A stretch of 64,000 bases of DNA, from assembly GCF_021917145.1 (NCBI RefSeq), contig NW_025813765.1, positions 124,001 to 188,000 of the forward strand, in the 5' to 3' direction. This DNA comes from Hypomesus transpacificus (Eukaryota; Chordata; Actinopteri; Osmeriformes; Osmeridae). Positions 19,887 through 32,341 of the stretch are shown piece after piece; within the stretch, counting starts at the first letter, position 1; each line of letters begins with the position of its first letter. Both the position numbers and the translations under genes were made by a program. The notes below the pieces were generated by a model. The model had not been told where the DNA came from. It searched no databases and was given only the letters and a program-made list of their open reading frames with translations.

Positions 19887-20062
19887 ATGCTTTTCGGCTC
19901 GTTTGTTGTTCAGTGGCTCGGCTAGTTCAATAAGACAAGTTTATCCGGTGTCGCAATCCTCTCTGACCAGTCAGTGGTCTGCAGTGTTATGGCGTGACCT
20001 TTTTGAAAATGACGCGTCGACCACTCCCTTGAGTAGACGGTATTTTGCAAACACCACGAGTT

Positions 20063-20137
20063 TACCCAAGCCGAGGATCAAACCAGAGACCTTGACACCC
20101 TCGGCCTAACTCTCTCTCCCAACTGAGCTATAGGCGT
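20063..20137 (-). pseudogene. tRNA-Phe-like pseudogene
   Basis: Copy of 481-555 with an extra substitution in the acceptor side (CAAGCC on +). Confidence 0.58.
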
Positions 20138-20217
20138 TCCAAACCCAGTCAGTAGCATTCCAAAGCCTTGCCACAAACGAAATAAAGCAATGGAAAAGAT
20201 CCCCAAAAAGGGGTGGT

Positions 20218-20291
20218 TGGCCCGTATGGGGATCGAACCCACGACCTTGGCGTTATTAGCACCACGCTCTGACCAACTGAGCTAACGGGCC
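20218..20291 (-). tRNA. tRNA-Ile (AAT)
   Basis: Intact, C11 form. Confidence 0.96.
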
Positions 20292-20499
20292 AGAGACACA
20301 CTCTCCAGCCGCGGACACTGTCTCCAGCCGCGGAAATGCAATGTCCTAGGCGCCACCTCGTGTCGGCGTGAAACGACCGGTCGTATTCGGCCCACGCTGT
20401 AAGTCGTTTTTCCTCACTCTAAATTCAAGGGGATGTCAAGAAAGCGATTAAACGGGAGCTACGAGTCTTGCAAGACTCCAACGTCCACTGCTGAGCAAG

Positions 20500-20572
20500 G
20501 GGGAATTAGCTCAAATGGTAGAGCGCTCGCTTAGCATGCGAGAAGTAGCGGGATCGATGCCCGCATTCTCCA
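20500..20572 (+). tRNA. tRNA-Ala (AGC)
   Basis: Intact, same as 223-295. Confidence 0.96.
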
Positions 20573-20757
20573 ATGCTTTTCGGCTCGTTTGTTGTTCAGT
20601 GGCTCGGCTAGTTCAATAAGACAAGTTTATCCGGTTTGTCCGGTGTCGCAATCCTCTCTGACCAGTCAGTGGTCTGCAGTGTTATGGCGTGACCTTTTTG
20701 AAAATGACGCGTCGACCACTCCCTTGAGTAGACGGTATTTTGCAAACACCACGGGTT

Positions 20758-20832
20758 TACCCAAACCGAGGATCAAACCAGAGACCTTGACACCCTCGGC
20801 CTAACTCTCTCTCCCAACTGAGCTATAGGCGT
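20758..20832 (-). pseudogene. tRNA-Phe-like pseudogene
   Basis: Copy of 481-555. Confidence 0.6.
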
Positions 20833-20912
20833 TCCAAACCCAGTCAGTAGCATTCCAAAGCCTTGCCACAAACGAAATAAAGCAATGGAAAAGATCCCCA
20901 AAAAGGGGTGGT

Positions 20913-20986
20913 TGGCCCGTATGGGGATCGAACCCACGACCTTGGCGTTATTAGCACCACGCTCTGACCAACTGAGCTAACGGGCC
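20913..20986 (-). tRNA. tRNA-Ile (AAT)
   Basis: Intact, C11 form. Confidence 0.96.
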
Positions 20987-21194
20987 AGAGACACACTCTC
21001 CAGCCGCGGACACTGTCTCCAGCCGCGGAAATGCAATGTCCTAGGCGCCACCTCGTGTCGGCGTGAAACGACCGGTCGTATTCGGCCCACGCTGTAAGTC
21101 GTTTTTCCTCACTCTAAATTCAAGGGGATGTCAAGAAAGCGATTAAACGGGAGCTACGAGTCTTGCAAGACTCCAACGTCCACTGCTGAGCAAG

Positions 21195-21267
21195 GGGGAA
21201 TTAGCTCAAATGGTAGAGCGCTCGCTTAGCATGCGAGAAGTAGCGGGATCGATGCCCGCATTCTCCA
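21195..21267 (+). tRNA. tRNA-Ala (AGC)
   Basis: Intact, same as 223-295. Confidence 0.96.
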
Positions 21268-21452
21268 ATGCTTTTCGGCTCGTTTGTTGTTCAGTGGCTC
21301 GGCTAGTTCAATAAGACAAGTTTATCCGGTTTGTCCGGTGTCGCAATCCTCTCTGACCAGTCAGTGGTCTGCAGTGTTATGGCGTGACCTTTTTGAAAAT
21401 GACGCGTTGACCACTTCCTTGAGTAGACGGTATTTTGCAAACACCACGGGTT

Positions 21453-21527
21453 TACCCAAACCGAGGATCAAACCAGAGACCTTGACACCCTCGGCCTAAC
21501 TCTCTCTCCCAACTGAGCTATAGGCGT
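21453..21527 (-). pseudogene. tRNA-Phe-like pseudogene
   Basis: Copy of 481-555. Confidence 0.6.
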
Positions 21528-21607
21528 TCCAAACCCAGTCAGTAGCATTCCAAAGCCTTGCCACAAACGAAATAAAGCAATGGAAAAGATCCCCAAAAAG
21601 GGGTGGT

Positions 21608-21681
21608 TGGCCCGTATGGGGATCGAACCCACGACCTTGGCGTTATTAGCACCACGCTCTGACCAACTGAGCTAACAGGCC
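21608..21681 (-). tRNA. tRNA-Ile (AAT), acceptor variant
   Basis: Acceptor GGCCTGT as at 8976-9049. Confidence 0.93.
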
Positions 21682-21889
21682 AGAGACACACTCTCCAGCC
21701 GCGGACACTGTCTCCAGCCGCGGAAATGCAATGGCCTAGGCGCCACCTCGTGTCGGCGTGAAACGACCGGTCGTATTCGGCCCACGCTGTAAGTCGTTTT
21801 TCCTCACTCTAATTTCAAGGGGATGTCAAGAAAGCGATTAAACGGGAGCTACGAGTCTTGCAAGACTCCAACGTCCACTGCTGAGCAAG

Positions 21890-21962
21890 GGGGAATTAGC
21901 TCAAATGGTAGAGCGCTCGCTTAGCATGCGAGAAGTAGCGGGATCGATGCCCGCATTCTCCA
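21890..21962 (+). tRNA. tRNA-Ala (AGC)
   Basis: Intact, in a 686-bp unit. Confidence 0.96.
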
Positions 21963-22138
21963 ATGCTTTTCGGCTCGTTTGTTGTTCAGTGGCTCGGCTA
22001 GTTCAATAAGACAAGTTTATCCGGTGTCGCAATCCTCTCTGACCAGTCAGTGGTCTGCAGTGTTATGGCGTGACCTTTTTGAAAATGACGCGTTGACCAC
22101 TTCCTTGAGTAGACGGTATTTTGCAAACACCACGGGTT

Positions 22139-22213
22139 TACCCAAACCGAGGATCAAACCAGAGACCTTGACACCCTCGGCCTAACTCTCTCTCCCAACT
22201 GAGCTATAGGCGT
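22139..22213 (-). pseudogene. tRNA-Phe-like pseudogene
   Basis: Copy of 481-555. Confidence 0.6.
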
Positions 22214-22293
22214 TCCAAACCCAGTCAGTAGCATTCCAAAGCCTTGCCACAAACGAAATAAAGCAATGGAAAAGATCCCCAAAAAGGGGTGGT

Positions 22294-22367
22294 TGGCCCG
22301 TATGGGGATCGAACCCACAACCTTGGCGTTATTAGCACCACGCTCTGACCAACTGAGCTAACGGGCC
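22294..22367 (-). tRNA. tRNA-Ile (AAT)
   Basis: C11 form with the last variable-loop base changed from C to T (AGGTT). The fold is unaffected. Confidence 0.94.
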
Positions 22368-22575
22368 AGAGACACACTCGCCAGCCGCGGACACTGTCTC
22401 CAGCCGCGGAAATGCAATGTCCTAGGCGCCACCTCGTGTCGGCGTGAAACGACCGGTCGTATTCGGCCCACGCTGTAAGTCGTTTTTCCTCACTCTAAAT
22501 TCAAGGGGATGTCAAGAAAGCGATTAAACGGGAGCTACGAGTCTTGCAAGACTCCAACGTCCACTGCTGAGCAAG

Positions 22576-22648
22576 GGGGTATTAGCTCAAATGGTAGAGC
22601 GCTCGCTTAGCATGCGAGAAGTAGCGGGATCGATGCCCGCATTCTCCA
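22576..22648 (+). tRNA. tRNA-Ala (AGC), acceptor mismatch
   Basis: GGGGTAT replaces GGGGAAT, giving a T-T mismatch at pair 5-68. The same T is present in the tRNA stub left of elements 1 and 2. Confidence 0.9.
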
Positions 22649-22833
22649 ATGCTTTTCGGCTCGTTTGTTGTTCAGTGGCTCGGCTAGTTCAATAAGACAA
22701 GTTTATCCGGTTTGTCCGGTGTCTTAATCCTCTCTGACCAGTCAGTGGTCTGCAGTGTTATGGCGTGACCTTTTTGAAAATGACCCGTCGACCACTTCCT
22801 TGAGTAGACGGTATTTTGCAAACACCACAGGTT

Positions 22834-22908
22834 TACCCAAACCGAGGATCAAACCAGAGACCTTGACACCCTCGGCCTAACTCTCTCTCCCAACTGAGCT
22901 ATAGGCGT
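22834..22908 (-). pseudogene. tRNA-Phe-like pseudogene
   Basis: Copy of 481-555. Confidence 0.6.
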
Positions 22909-22988
22909 TCCAAACCCAGTCAGTAGCATTCCAAAGCCTTGCCACAAACGAAATAAAGCAATGGAAAAGATCCCCAAAAAGGGGTGGT

Positions 22989-23062
22989 TGGCCCGTATGG
23001 GGATCGAACCCACGACCTTGGCGTTATTAGCACCACGCTCTGACCAACTGAGCTAACGGGCC
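22989..23062 (-). tRNA. tRNA-Ile (AAT)
   Basis: Intact, C11 form. Confidence 0.96.
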
Positions 23063-23270
23063 AGAGACACACTCTCCAGCCGCGGACACTGTCTCCAGCC
23101 GCGGAAATGCAATGTCCTAGGCGCCACCTCGTGTCGGCGTGAAACGACCGGTCGTATTCGGCCCACGCTGTAAGTCGTTTTTCCTCACTCTAAATTCAAG
23201 GGGATGTCAAGAAAGCGATTAAACGGGAGCTACGAGTCTTGCAAGACTCCAACGTCCACTGCTGAGCAAG

Positions 23271-23343
23271 GGGGAATTAGCTCAAATGGTAGAGCGCTCG
23301 CTTAGCATGCGAGAAGCAGCGGGATCGATGCCCGCATTCTCCA
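23271..23343 (+). tRNA. tRNA-Ala (AGC)
   Basis: One change in the variable loop (AAGCA). Stems intact. Confidence 0.95.
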
Positions 23344-23530
23344 ATGCTTTTCGGCTCGTTTGTTGTTCAGTGGCTCGGCTAGTTCAATAAGACAAGTTTA
23401 TCCGGTTTGTCCGGTGTCGCAATCCTCTCTGACCAGTCAGTGGTCTGCAGTGTTATGGCGTGACCTTTTTGAAAATGACGCGTTGACCACTTCCTTGAGT
23501 AGACGGTATTTTCCAAAAACACCACGGGTT

Positions 23531-23605
23531 TACCCAAACCGAGGATCAAACCAGAGACCTTGACACCCTCGGCCTAACTCTCTCTCCCAACTGAGCTATA
23601 GGCGT
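23531..23605 (-). pseudogene. tRNA-Phe-like pseudogene
   Basis: Copy of 481-555 in the 697-bp unit. Confidence 0.6.
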
Positions 23606-23685
23606 TCCAAACCCAGTCAGTAGCATTCCAAAGCCTTGCCACAAACGAAATAAAGCAATGGAAAAGATCCCCAAAAAGGGGTGGT

Positions 23686-23759
23686 TGGCCCGTATGGGGA
23701 TCGAACCCACGACCTTGGCGTTATTAGCACCACGCTCTGACCAACTGAGCTAACAGGCC
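23686..23759 (-). tRNA. tRNA-Ile (AAT), acceptor variant
   Basis: Acceptor GGCCTGT as at 8976-9049, again two units before an element. Confidence 0.93.
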
Positions 23760-23967
23760 AGAGACACACTCTCCAGCCGCGGACACTGTCTCTAGCCGCG
23801 GAAATGCAATGGCCTAGAAGCCACCTCGTGTCGGCGTGAAACGACCGGTCGTATTCGGCCCACGCTGTAAGTCGTTTTTCCTCACTCTAATTTCAAGGGG
23901 ATGTCAAGAAAGCGATTAAACGGGAGCTACGAGTCTTGCAAGACTCCAACGTCCACTGCTGAGCAAG

Positions 23968-24040
23968 GGGGAATTAGCTCAAATGGTAAAGGGCTCGCTT
24001 AGCATGCGAGAAGTAGCGGGATCGATGCCCGCATTCTCCA
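23968..24040 (+). tRNA. tRNA-Ala (AGC), D-stem mutant, probably defective
   Basis: Same D-stem change as 9258-9330, in the unit just left of element 2. Confidence 0.8.
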
Positions 24041-24216
24041 ATGCTTTTCGGCTCGTTTGTTGTTCAGTGGCTCGGCTAGTTCAATAAGACAAGTTTATCC
24101 GGTGTCGCAATCCTCTCTGACCAGTCAGTGGTCTGCAGTGTTATGGCGTGACCTTTTTGAAAATGACGCGTTGACCACTTCCTTGAGTAGACGGTATTTT
24201 GCAAACACCACGGGTT

Positions 24217-24291
24217 TACCCAAACCGAGGATCAAACCAGAGACCTTGACACCCTCGGCCTAACTCTCTCTCCCAACTGAGCTATAGGCGT
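24217..24291 (-). pseudogene. tRNA-Phe-like pseudogene
   Basis: Copy of 481-555. Confidence 0.6.
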
Positions 24292-24371
24292 TCCAAACCC
24301 AGTCAGTAGCATTCCAAAGCCTTGCCACAAACGAAATAAAGCAATGGAAAAGATCCCCAAAAAGGGGTGGT

Positions 24372-24445
24372 TGGCCCGTATGGGGATCGAACCCACGACC
24401 TTGGCGTTATTAGCACCACGCTCTGACCAACTGAACTAACGGGCC
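24372..24445 (-). tRNA. tRNA-Ile (AAT), T11 variant
   Basis: T11 form. Confidence 0.95.
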
Positions 24446-24653
24446 AGAGACACACTCTCCAGCCGCGGACACTGTCTCCAGCCGCGGAAATGCAATGTCC
24501 TAGGCGCCACCTCGTGTCGGCGTGAAACGACCGGTCGTATTCGGCCCACGCTGTAAGTCGTTTTTCCTCACTCTAAATTCAAGGGGATGTCAAGAAAGCG
24601 ATTAAACGGGAGCTACGAGTCTTGCAAGACTCCAACGTCCACTGCTGAGCAAG

Positions 24654-24664
24654 GGGGTATTAGC
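24654..24664 (+). pseudogene. tRNA-Ala 5' stub at left junction of element 2
   Basis: GGGGTATTAGC, identical to the stub at 9944-9954. Confidence 0.85.
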
Positions 24665-24961
24665 GGCACCCGGAGCACATTCGACTGGCTATCGCGACCA
24701 ATTAGCTACCTCGGTTCAAGGTTCGAGGGCCAATCGGATTCTCACTGTCCAATTGCGTCAGTCCGATTGCGCCAATCGGAACACGTACATCTCCAATTAC
24801 GTCACGCCGAGCTGAGCCGTAGCAACGGCGTCCACGACCCCAGAGACCCCCGCCGAGGTTGACCCCCGCCGAAGTTGTGAGATGAGTGACAGTAGTCGCG
24901 TCAGTTCATTCATTGAAGGATACGCTGTTTCAAGTTGTCTGTAGTACCGCGCACCGCAAAG
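24665..24961 (+). promoter_or_regulatory. CCAAT-rich promoter and exon 1, copy 2
   Basis: Matches 9955-10251 at an offset of 14,710. Upstream frame at 24882-24944. Intron 1 is 24962-25414. Confidence 0.55.
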
Positions 24962-25414
24962 GTAAATACATACATAGCTAATCAAAATAATTATCCGTTT
25001 GACATTTCAATACATGTTAGCATTCATCGGGTCAATGACAAGTAATATCACGAATATTAGAGTTTGTCATTTCAGAGTTTGTCATGTAGGCTAGTTAGTA
25101 GATTTCCTCAGGTAGTATTGCTGTCATTTAGCTAGCTACTTTTATAAGGGATTACTAATAGGTTACTGTAGCGACAGATGTTATTCCGACTAGCAAAAGC
25201 AATATTTAACCTGTTATATATAATATATGTCACTGGGGACAAAACGAAATAAATATAACTTTTTCACTTGTGGTAATAAAGTGACCCAGAACAAGTACAA
25301 AAATATTCTTCTGGAAATAGTAGCCAGCTAAATATTTGAAATGTTAAAAAGCTAATTATAACAATAAATACATGTTATTGTACTAGTGTAAAAATCGCTC
25401 CTTTTACCTATTAG

Positions 25415-28400
25415 ATGTCGAGTTCAAAGAGCCACAAAGGAATGGGGGATGGGGAATGGATGTCCCGTTTGAGGAGGTTTGCCAGCTCTGGGGTTTGGCC
25501 TGCTGATGCAGGCAACAGGCCAGCCCCAAGACAGAAGAGGTGGTATGACCTCTTTCAAAAGGTATATAAAATGAGCAAAAGATCACAGAAAAAAAATTCT
25601 GATGGCCTATAAAAGATGACTGAATTGCCAGAAATACCAGTCACAGTATGGGACCTTGATAAACATAATGAACAGCAACTTCAGTGTCAATGTCATGTTT
25701 AGTCACCAATAGAAGATATGTCAAAACGCTCCATTTCTATTGGGTTGTTTTCTTTAAAAAAGTGTTTGTTTTATTTGGAACAGATTGAGAAGTGCCCGTT
25801 ACAGTCAGGGGGTCAAAGAATGCTGTTTGGTGGGACACAGCAGTGTGCTTGTGGCTTTCACAACCCAAAGGTAATGTGAATGAGACTTCTTGACACCAAA
25901 ACACTAAAAGAATCACTATGTGATGTGCTCAGTAATGTGATGTCTGACATGGATCTCTCTGTCCTTAATACAGCCAACCACTGGGCAAACTGTGGCAGAG
26001 ACCTCTACCTGTGCTGCCCCTCCCCCACTGGGAACAGCCTCTACCTCAGCCTCTGCCTCTGCCCCTCCTCCACTGGGAATGGCCTCAGCCTCTGCCTCAG
26101 CCCATGTCCCAGCACGGCCCACACTGAATTTGTCCATGGTGAGTATTTCAATATTATTGTCATACAAGCTTTCAAATATGGACAACCACTGATTACATAT
26201 GATGATGGCAAAATGGAAGAGCATTTCAGGTTTACAATGTATTCCTTTGATAAATGCTCTAATTGTCACCACAGTTTTCTAAACCACGATTTGGAGGCTC
26301 ACATGGCGCTGCTGCAAAGCCAAATGTGAATGTGGTTAGGAAAGCAAAGGTAAATATGATTATATGTAAATATAATATAATACATATTTATAGGTTAATA
26401 TGAGCAAACCTAAATCTTAAGAGCTTGATTTGAGTCCATTGATTTCTACTTTTTACAAATGCTTCCCCCCATCCTTCTCCCAGCCTCTGTCCAGTCCACC
26501 CACCATGACAGGAGACACCCAGGCCACTGCCAGCTCACCCATGGCCTCTGTGAGGACCACCCCACCTGGCTTTGGTTCCCCTACAGCCTCTGTGAGGACC
26601 ACCCCACCTGGCTTTGGTTCCCCTACGGCCTCTGTGAGGACCCCCCCACCTGGCTTCGGTTCCCCTATGGCCTCTGTGAGGCCCAGAACACCATCAAGCC
26701 CTGCCGTGGCTTTTGTGAGGACGGAATCACCGCTCTCAAAGCCCCCATCCACCCCCTACAAAGCCTCCATGAGGACAACTTCTCGCTCCAGCCCTGCGAT
26801 GACCTCTGTGAGGCCCAGCACAGCTTCCAGCCTCAGCACTGTTGTCTCAGAGACCAGCACCAGCCCTGCAATGGCTGCTGTAAGTGTTGTGTTCTTGGAA
26901 CTGTTTTAGTTTTATAAGATGAGGTTGTTCTCATATGATTGGGCTATTCTGTTTTTATAAATATATTTATTTCTCTTGTTTTGTAACAGGATGTGCATGA
27001 TGAGGATGAGCTTGCTGCTCCTGGCCCTGCTCCTGGCCCTGCTCCTGGTCCAACTCCTGACTTCTGGCTTCCTGTCAGAATGAAGGAGACGATCCCAGTT
27101 CAGGACCAACGGTGGATTGCGTCCACCCTTTTTCAGTCTGGCAAGCTGCGTTTGAACTTGAAGCTCTGGTATGAGCCACCAGCCTCTGCCCTGATATACC
27201 ACCAGGCTCCAACACCGGACCGCTTTTTTGCCCACAGGCTCTTGGTATGGATGCCCTATCACTTGTGGAAAGTGAGGGTAGTCTGCCAAACCTGTGGGAA
27301 GCAGCTGACGGGGTATGGTGTGCACAAGAGGGTGCGTAAGGTCCTGGACGTGGACCGCTACTACCTGATGGTGACGGAGACACTCAGGTGCACTGTGTGT
27401 CGCCTGACCCATCTGGCAACCAGTCAGGCTGTCCTGGACCAGCTGGACCTGCCTCACAGGAGGAAGTTCAGGATGATCCTGACACGCTTGTGAGTTAAAA
27501 ATCTACAATCATTTTCTGATAATGCCTGCTGCAGGTCCTTACATAATTGAACAAGTTCTTGAAACTTATCTGTCTTTTCTTCAAGGTATGCTTGTGACAT
27601 ACGGGTCATCCGCATGTTGCGGGAACGGACCCTCGGCAATAGCCCGGCGTGCCTGGTGAAGCAGCTGCGGGAGAACCATGGGGAGGAGTGGTTGGACCGC
27701 CTGGCCGACTACTTGGGGGAGTGTGCGGCCTTCGTTGACCAGCCCAGCCTCTTCCCAGTGACCTGCCAGGAACCTCCACAGCCCCTCGATGTCCCAACCA
27801 GCCGGTGGGTGCTGTCGGTGTACGGCAGGGACATCATCAGCCGGATGGACCATATAAAGGCGTCCATCACGTCAACCTTTGGTAACATTTTGAAGATGGA
27901 CTCCACCAAAAAGGTAATAGGATGAAGAAAATCCATAGTGTAAATTATGTACAACACAATGAAAACATGAAACCTCAATGATTTGTATTCTTACAAGCAC
28001 ACATACACACACACATCCATGCCTTTGATTAGACTGCAGTAATACATAAATAAATAAATACACTTCTGTGTTTATTTAACAGACTTTCTTTTGAAACCTC
28101 TCATGAAGTTTTCTGTGTGAATTTTGTCATTTCAGATGACAAAGAAGCTGGCTGGTGCAGCAAAGGGGACTGCATTCTGGGTGACCTCGGTGGGGAATGA
28201 GATCGGCCAGGTCCTCATCAGTGTCCTGACTGCCCAGGAGGGACCGGGGCTGGACCCGATGGTCTCTGGCCTCATTGAGAGGTACACCCAGGCAGGTGCA
28301 GCTCCCCCGGTCCTGCTCTATGTGGACTGTGGCTGCTGCTCAGAGGAGGGGGAGACCAAGCTTCAGGCCAGGTTTGGTGGGTGGCCAGACCTGAAAATAA

Positions 28401-31333
28401 GGCTGGACATCTGGCATTTTATGCGACGGCTGGCCGTGGGATGCACCACCGATGCCCATGCCCTGTACCCCCTCTTCATGAGCCGCCTGTCTGTGTGCCT
28501 GTTCGAGTGGGACGCAGCAGACGTAGCCCTACTGCGCAGGGTGAAGAGGGAGCAGCTCAAAAGGGAGGGTGTGCCCCTCATCACCAGTGACATGGTGGAC
28601 AAGGCCATCACCAAGGCTGAGCTGTCCCAGTTCTGCAGGCGGAGGACACGTGGAGTGGACGCCACGGTCCTCCGCATTGAGCAGCTGCTGCAGGAGCTGA
28701 TGGGGGAGAAGGGGAGAGACCTGCTCGGGGTTCCGCTGCTGGACCAGCCTAAGATGGAGCACATCTGGCGCACCCAGAAGAGGCACGTGAAGTGCATCCA
28801 GGATGTGCCAGGTGTACTCCTGTACACTGAGACAGGCAGTTCCACCAGGGAGGGGATCCAGCTGACCACATACAGGTGTGCAAGAGGCTCCACCTCCTTG
28901 GAGTCCTTCCACTGCCACCTGAACAGGTTTATTCCAGGTTGGTGTAGATCTTCATCTAAACATTATTCTTAATAATGAAATTATATTCAAATAGCCTTGT
29001 TAATCATTGTTCACGTTCTCTTTTTTTTTTAGGAACGAGTGCAAACCTGCTCAACTTCCAGCTGTACCTCCTGGAAGGCCTGAACAGGTGGAACCAGAAC
29101 CGGGCAGCGGCCTCCATCACCACCAAGCGCATGGCGCTGTTGACGTACGCGGGGGACGTGCTGGAGTCCGTCAACAGCAACAGCCTGAAGGTGTTTGGAA
29201 GGAAGTATGTCCCCTCCTTCATCCCGCCGAGAAAGTACACCGGTAAGTCTCAGGGCAAATATGAATACAAATAATGATGTTGTTGAGAGCTCAGTATTTA
29301 TGCATCATGGTAAGTTCCATATCTGTTTTTTAATACTCATTAGCATTGCATTGTTGTTCATGTTCAGGAGAGTTGCTTGGGGTGAACTACCTGCTTAGGC
29401 AGACAGGGCAGCCCTTGCAGGACATGGACCCCGACTCTGAGGAGACAGACCAACTGCTGGAGGACCACGCCACAGAGGAGGAACAGGCGGATGAAGGGTT
29501 TGAGGATGACGAACAGGACCTCACTATTGGTAGTGTTTCGGAAGACCTCCCGTCTTCCGCCCTGCCTTCCACCACCCTGCCTGTGGTCCCCACCCTGCCC
29601 CTCACCTCCTCCACCCTGCCTTCCACCACCCTGCCTGTGGTCCCCACCGTGCCCCTCACCTCCTCCACCCTGCCTTCTAACACCCTGCCACTCACCTCCT
29701 CCACCCTGCCTTCCACCACCTTGTCTCTAACCACCTCCATCCTACCTGTCACCACCACCACTCTGCCTGTCACCCCCATGCCTGTAGCTACCACCCTGCC
29801 TCCCCCCATAACCCAGCCTTGTGTCCCAGGTGCCTCCTCACAGGTGCCTGAAGAACAGCTGGTATGTTAACTTTCTACTAGTAATTAACTGTCATTCATA
29901 GAAACTAACAAGTTCAGTAGTTAGGAAAGTGTCTGAATACAAGCGCAATTCATTATTAGGAACAACACACAGTAATTGACAGCAAACAAATAAAACACAC
30001 AGCAGCAGCAGTCAATATAACATACCTTTGCCATGAGGTGTTCAGCGCTAATGTGAAATTGTTCAATGTTTCAGGCTGTGGACGAGCATGGCATGCCAGG
30101 CATGGATCGGGTGGATAGACTGGCAGAGTGCTTAGTGGAGCTGAGGCATCAGACCAACATGACCCTCGATAACCAGCAGGTCAGCAAGACATTCATTGTA
30201 CAACAGATATTTGTTTATATATTTATAATATATAAACATATAAAATATATGTTTTCTTTCCTTCTTAGGTCAGCAACATTGTGGGGCTGTGGCAAGACCT
30301 GCTGGATTACGACAAGCAGAGGGTCGTGTTTGCTGCGCGGCACCTGGACAGGCTGATAAAGGGAAGGTTCCGCCACAAAAAAAAGGTGGAGTTCACGCCA
30401 GGTGTGGAGAGTGTGGAGAGGTGTGTCCTGGGGTCCACTGGTTCGCCTGCTCAGTGGCCAGACTGCTGCCGCCTTGTGGAGGCCATCTTCGTCCGGCTCT
30501 CGGACATCCACAAGAGTCCCAGGAAGCAGGGGAAGAGCAGCATGTCCAGGTGGACTCTGATCCTGCAGGACTACCGCAAGGTCCGGCAGCTCATCCTGGG
30601 CAATGGGGCCATCATGCAGGGCACCACCCTGCAGCTGGTGGAGGTGAACCAGTCGACCCTCTCCCAGTGGTACAACCGGAGGGTGAAGAGGCAGGATCTG
30701 GCTGTGCTGCAGCAGGGCATAAACTTGCCAGGTCCTCTGTCTGTGGCTACCGAGCCTCTCCCGCCTGCCAACGTCCGCCCTGCTGTTGCTCCACCTCAAC
30801 CCCAGGGAGCAGCCCACACCTACCACCTGCCGCAGAGCACAGCAGGGCAGGCAAAGACCAAGAGGCGGGCAACATATGCAGCCACAGCACCACCTCCAGC
30901 GGTCCGACCCAGGCTGGCAGCCCAGAGGCAGCTCTTCCCTGGCCCTTCAGCCGCCCTTGGAGCCCCCACTCCCATCCCTATCATGCCCCGCCCTACCACC
31001 ATTGCCCCTCGCCCTGCTGCCGTCCCCACTGTGGTGTTTGTCTCCCGAGCCCCTGGTATGAGGGCACCCTCTGCCCCCTCTCCATTGATGGTCCCCCAAG
31101 CCCTGCGTTTTGTCCCACCCTCTTCCTGCACCACCCACCTTCCCCAGCTTCGTCCTGCTCCTGGTCCAGCTCCCCGTGCCCACCAGAGGAGAGTGGAGGC
31201 CAACAAATGCTGGAGGTGTGGCCAGAACAGAACGGCAGAGACTGGCCACAGCCAGTATAAGGGGACTGTTTACTGCCCCTCTGCAGAGACTCTGTCCAGA
31301 GAGCAGTGGCTGGAGGAGCAAAAAAAGAAATAA
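25415..31333 (+). CDS. DDE transposase-like zinc-binding protein, copy 2, 1457 aa
   Basis: Coding exons: 25415-25561, 25784-25870, 25974-26138, 26275-26349, 26484-26879, 26990-27489, 27586-27913, 28136-28937, 29033-29242, 29368-29861, 30075-30179, 30269-31333. It differs from copy 1 by having three instead of five 14-residue repeats. The Cys motifs and the candidate D, D and E residues in MDSTKK, YVDCGCC and TSLESFH are kept, and the frame is open throughout. Confidence 0.75.
26544..26669 (+). repeat. 42-bp coding minisatellite, three units
   Basis: Three in-frame units of the repeat described at 11834-12043. Confidence 0.88.
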
Positions 31334-31346
31334 TTCTTTGGGCCTT

Positions 31347-31475
31347 TGTATATAGTTTTCATTGTTTAGATATAGTTAATGCTTAGATTTCCCGTGTGTA
31401 TATCGTTTTCATTGTTTAGATATAGTTTATGCTTAGATTTCCATTGTGTATATAGTTTTCATTGTGTAAATATTG
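31347..31475 (+). repeat. 50-bp tandem repeat in 3' UTR, copy 2
   Basis: As 16721-16849. (TA)11 follows at 31499-31520. Confidence 0.82.
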
Positions 31476-32080
31476 TAATTTAGCAGATCATTTGCCTGTA
31501 TATATATATATATATATATAGTTTAAATTAGTTGTTGTTGTTCATATTTCTATTTTTACAATTGTGGATAAATGTTTCTATTTATCAACTATTTGTTGGT
31601 CAGTCCGTCGTTATTTCCCAATCACTACTCTTTCTAACCAAATACGGCAAGTCTGCAAGAAGTAAGAGCAGCAAAAAGTGACTAACTTTACGCTTGCTTG
31701 CGCACATTGTTTTAAAATATTTAATATATGGATCATGCAAGTGTTGATATGGTAAGTGCAGAAACCAAAAAGACAGAGCTTCAGATAAGAGCACACAAAG
31801 CTCAGAAGCCACACAGTTTGAGAGATAGATAGATGGATGGATAGAGAGATAGATCTAATTAAAACTAACTAAAAACAGTACTCCTGTGTGGAGTGAATAC
31901 AAATAAAGGCAAATAGTGTACAATAGATAACCCTGTAAAATATAAATAATGCACTAGTGGATACAAATGGTTTTCAAATTACACTAAATTAGCAACGTAT
32001 CTCCATCTATCTTATATTGTTACATTTTGATAACATACACACTTGGAGACTCAAGTGTGTGTGTTTATTAGAAATAGTCA

Positions 32081-32118
32081 AAGGTGCCGTAGGTGGGACG
32101 CGAACCGCGGACCTTCGG
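32081..32118 (-). pseudogene. tRNA-like 3' remnant, copy 2
   Basis: Same T-arm-like sequence as 17455-17490. B-box-like core at 32095-32106. Confidence 0.33.
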
Positions 32119-32232
32119 TTCCATTCTACGTCTTCCCCAAACACTGTAAAATTCGTAATTTCGGGTGTTTTTTCGAATTGTCTTAAAACGTAACGGGTTA
32201 AACATGTTTAAACTATGAATGGGGACTTTCAA

Positions 32233-32341
32233 CTTTCCCCTTTTCTCTCTTTTTCCTCTTCTTCTCCCTTTTTCCTCCTTTTTTCTCCCTTTTTCCTCCT
32301 TTTTTCTTCCCCCTCTCCCTTCTCCCCCTTCTTCCCCCCTC
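32233..32341 (+). repeat. 109-bp pure pyrimidine tract
   Basis: As 17605-17711 with two extra bases. Confidence 0.85.

Larger units (their letters stand above)
17735..24664. repeat. tRNA tandem array, block B
   Basis: Ten monomers lie between elements 1 and 2. They are more varied than block A: two units plus the last carry a 9-bp deletion, one has a 2-bp insertion, and units 18424 and 22576 share several substitutions. The final unit before element 2 carries the same set of variants as the final unit before element 1, so the left flank was duplicated together with the element. Confidence 0.97.
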
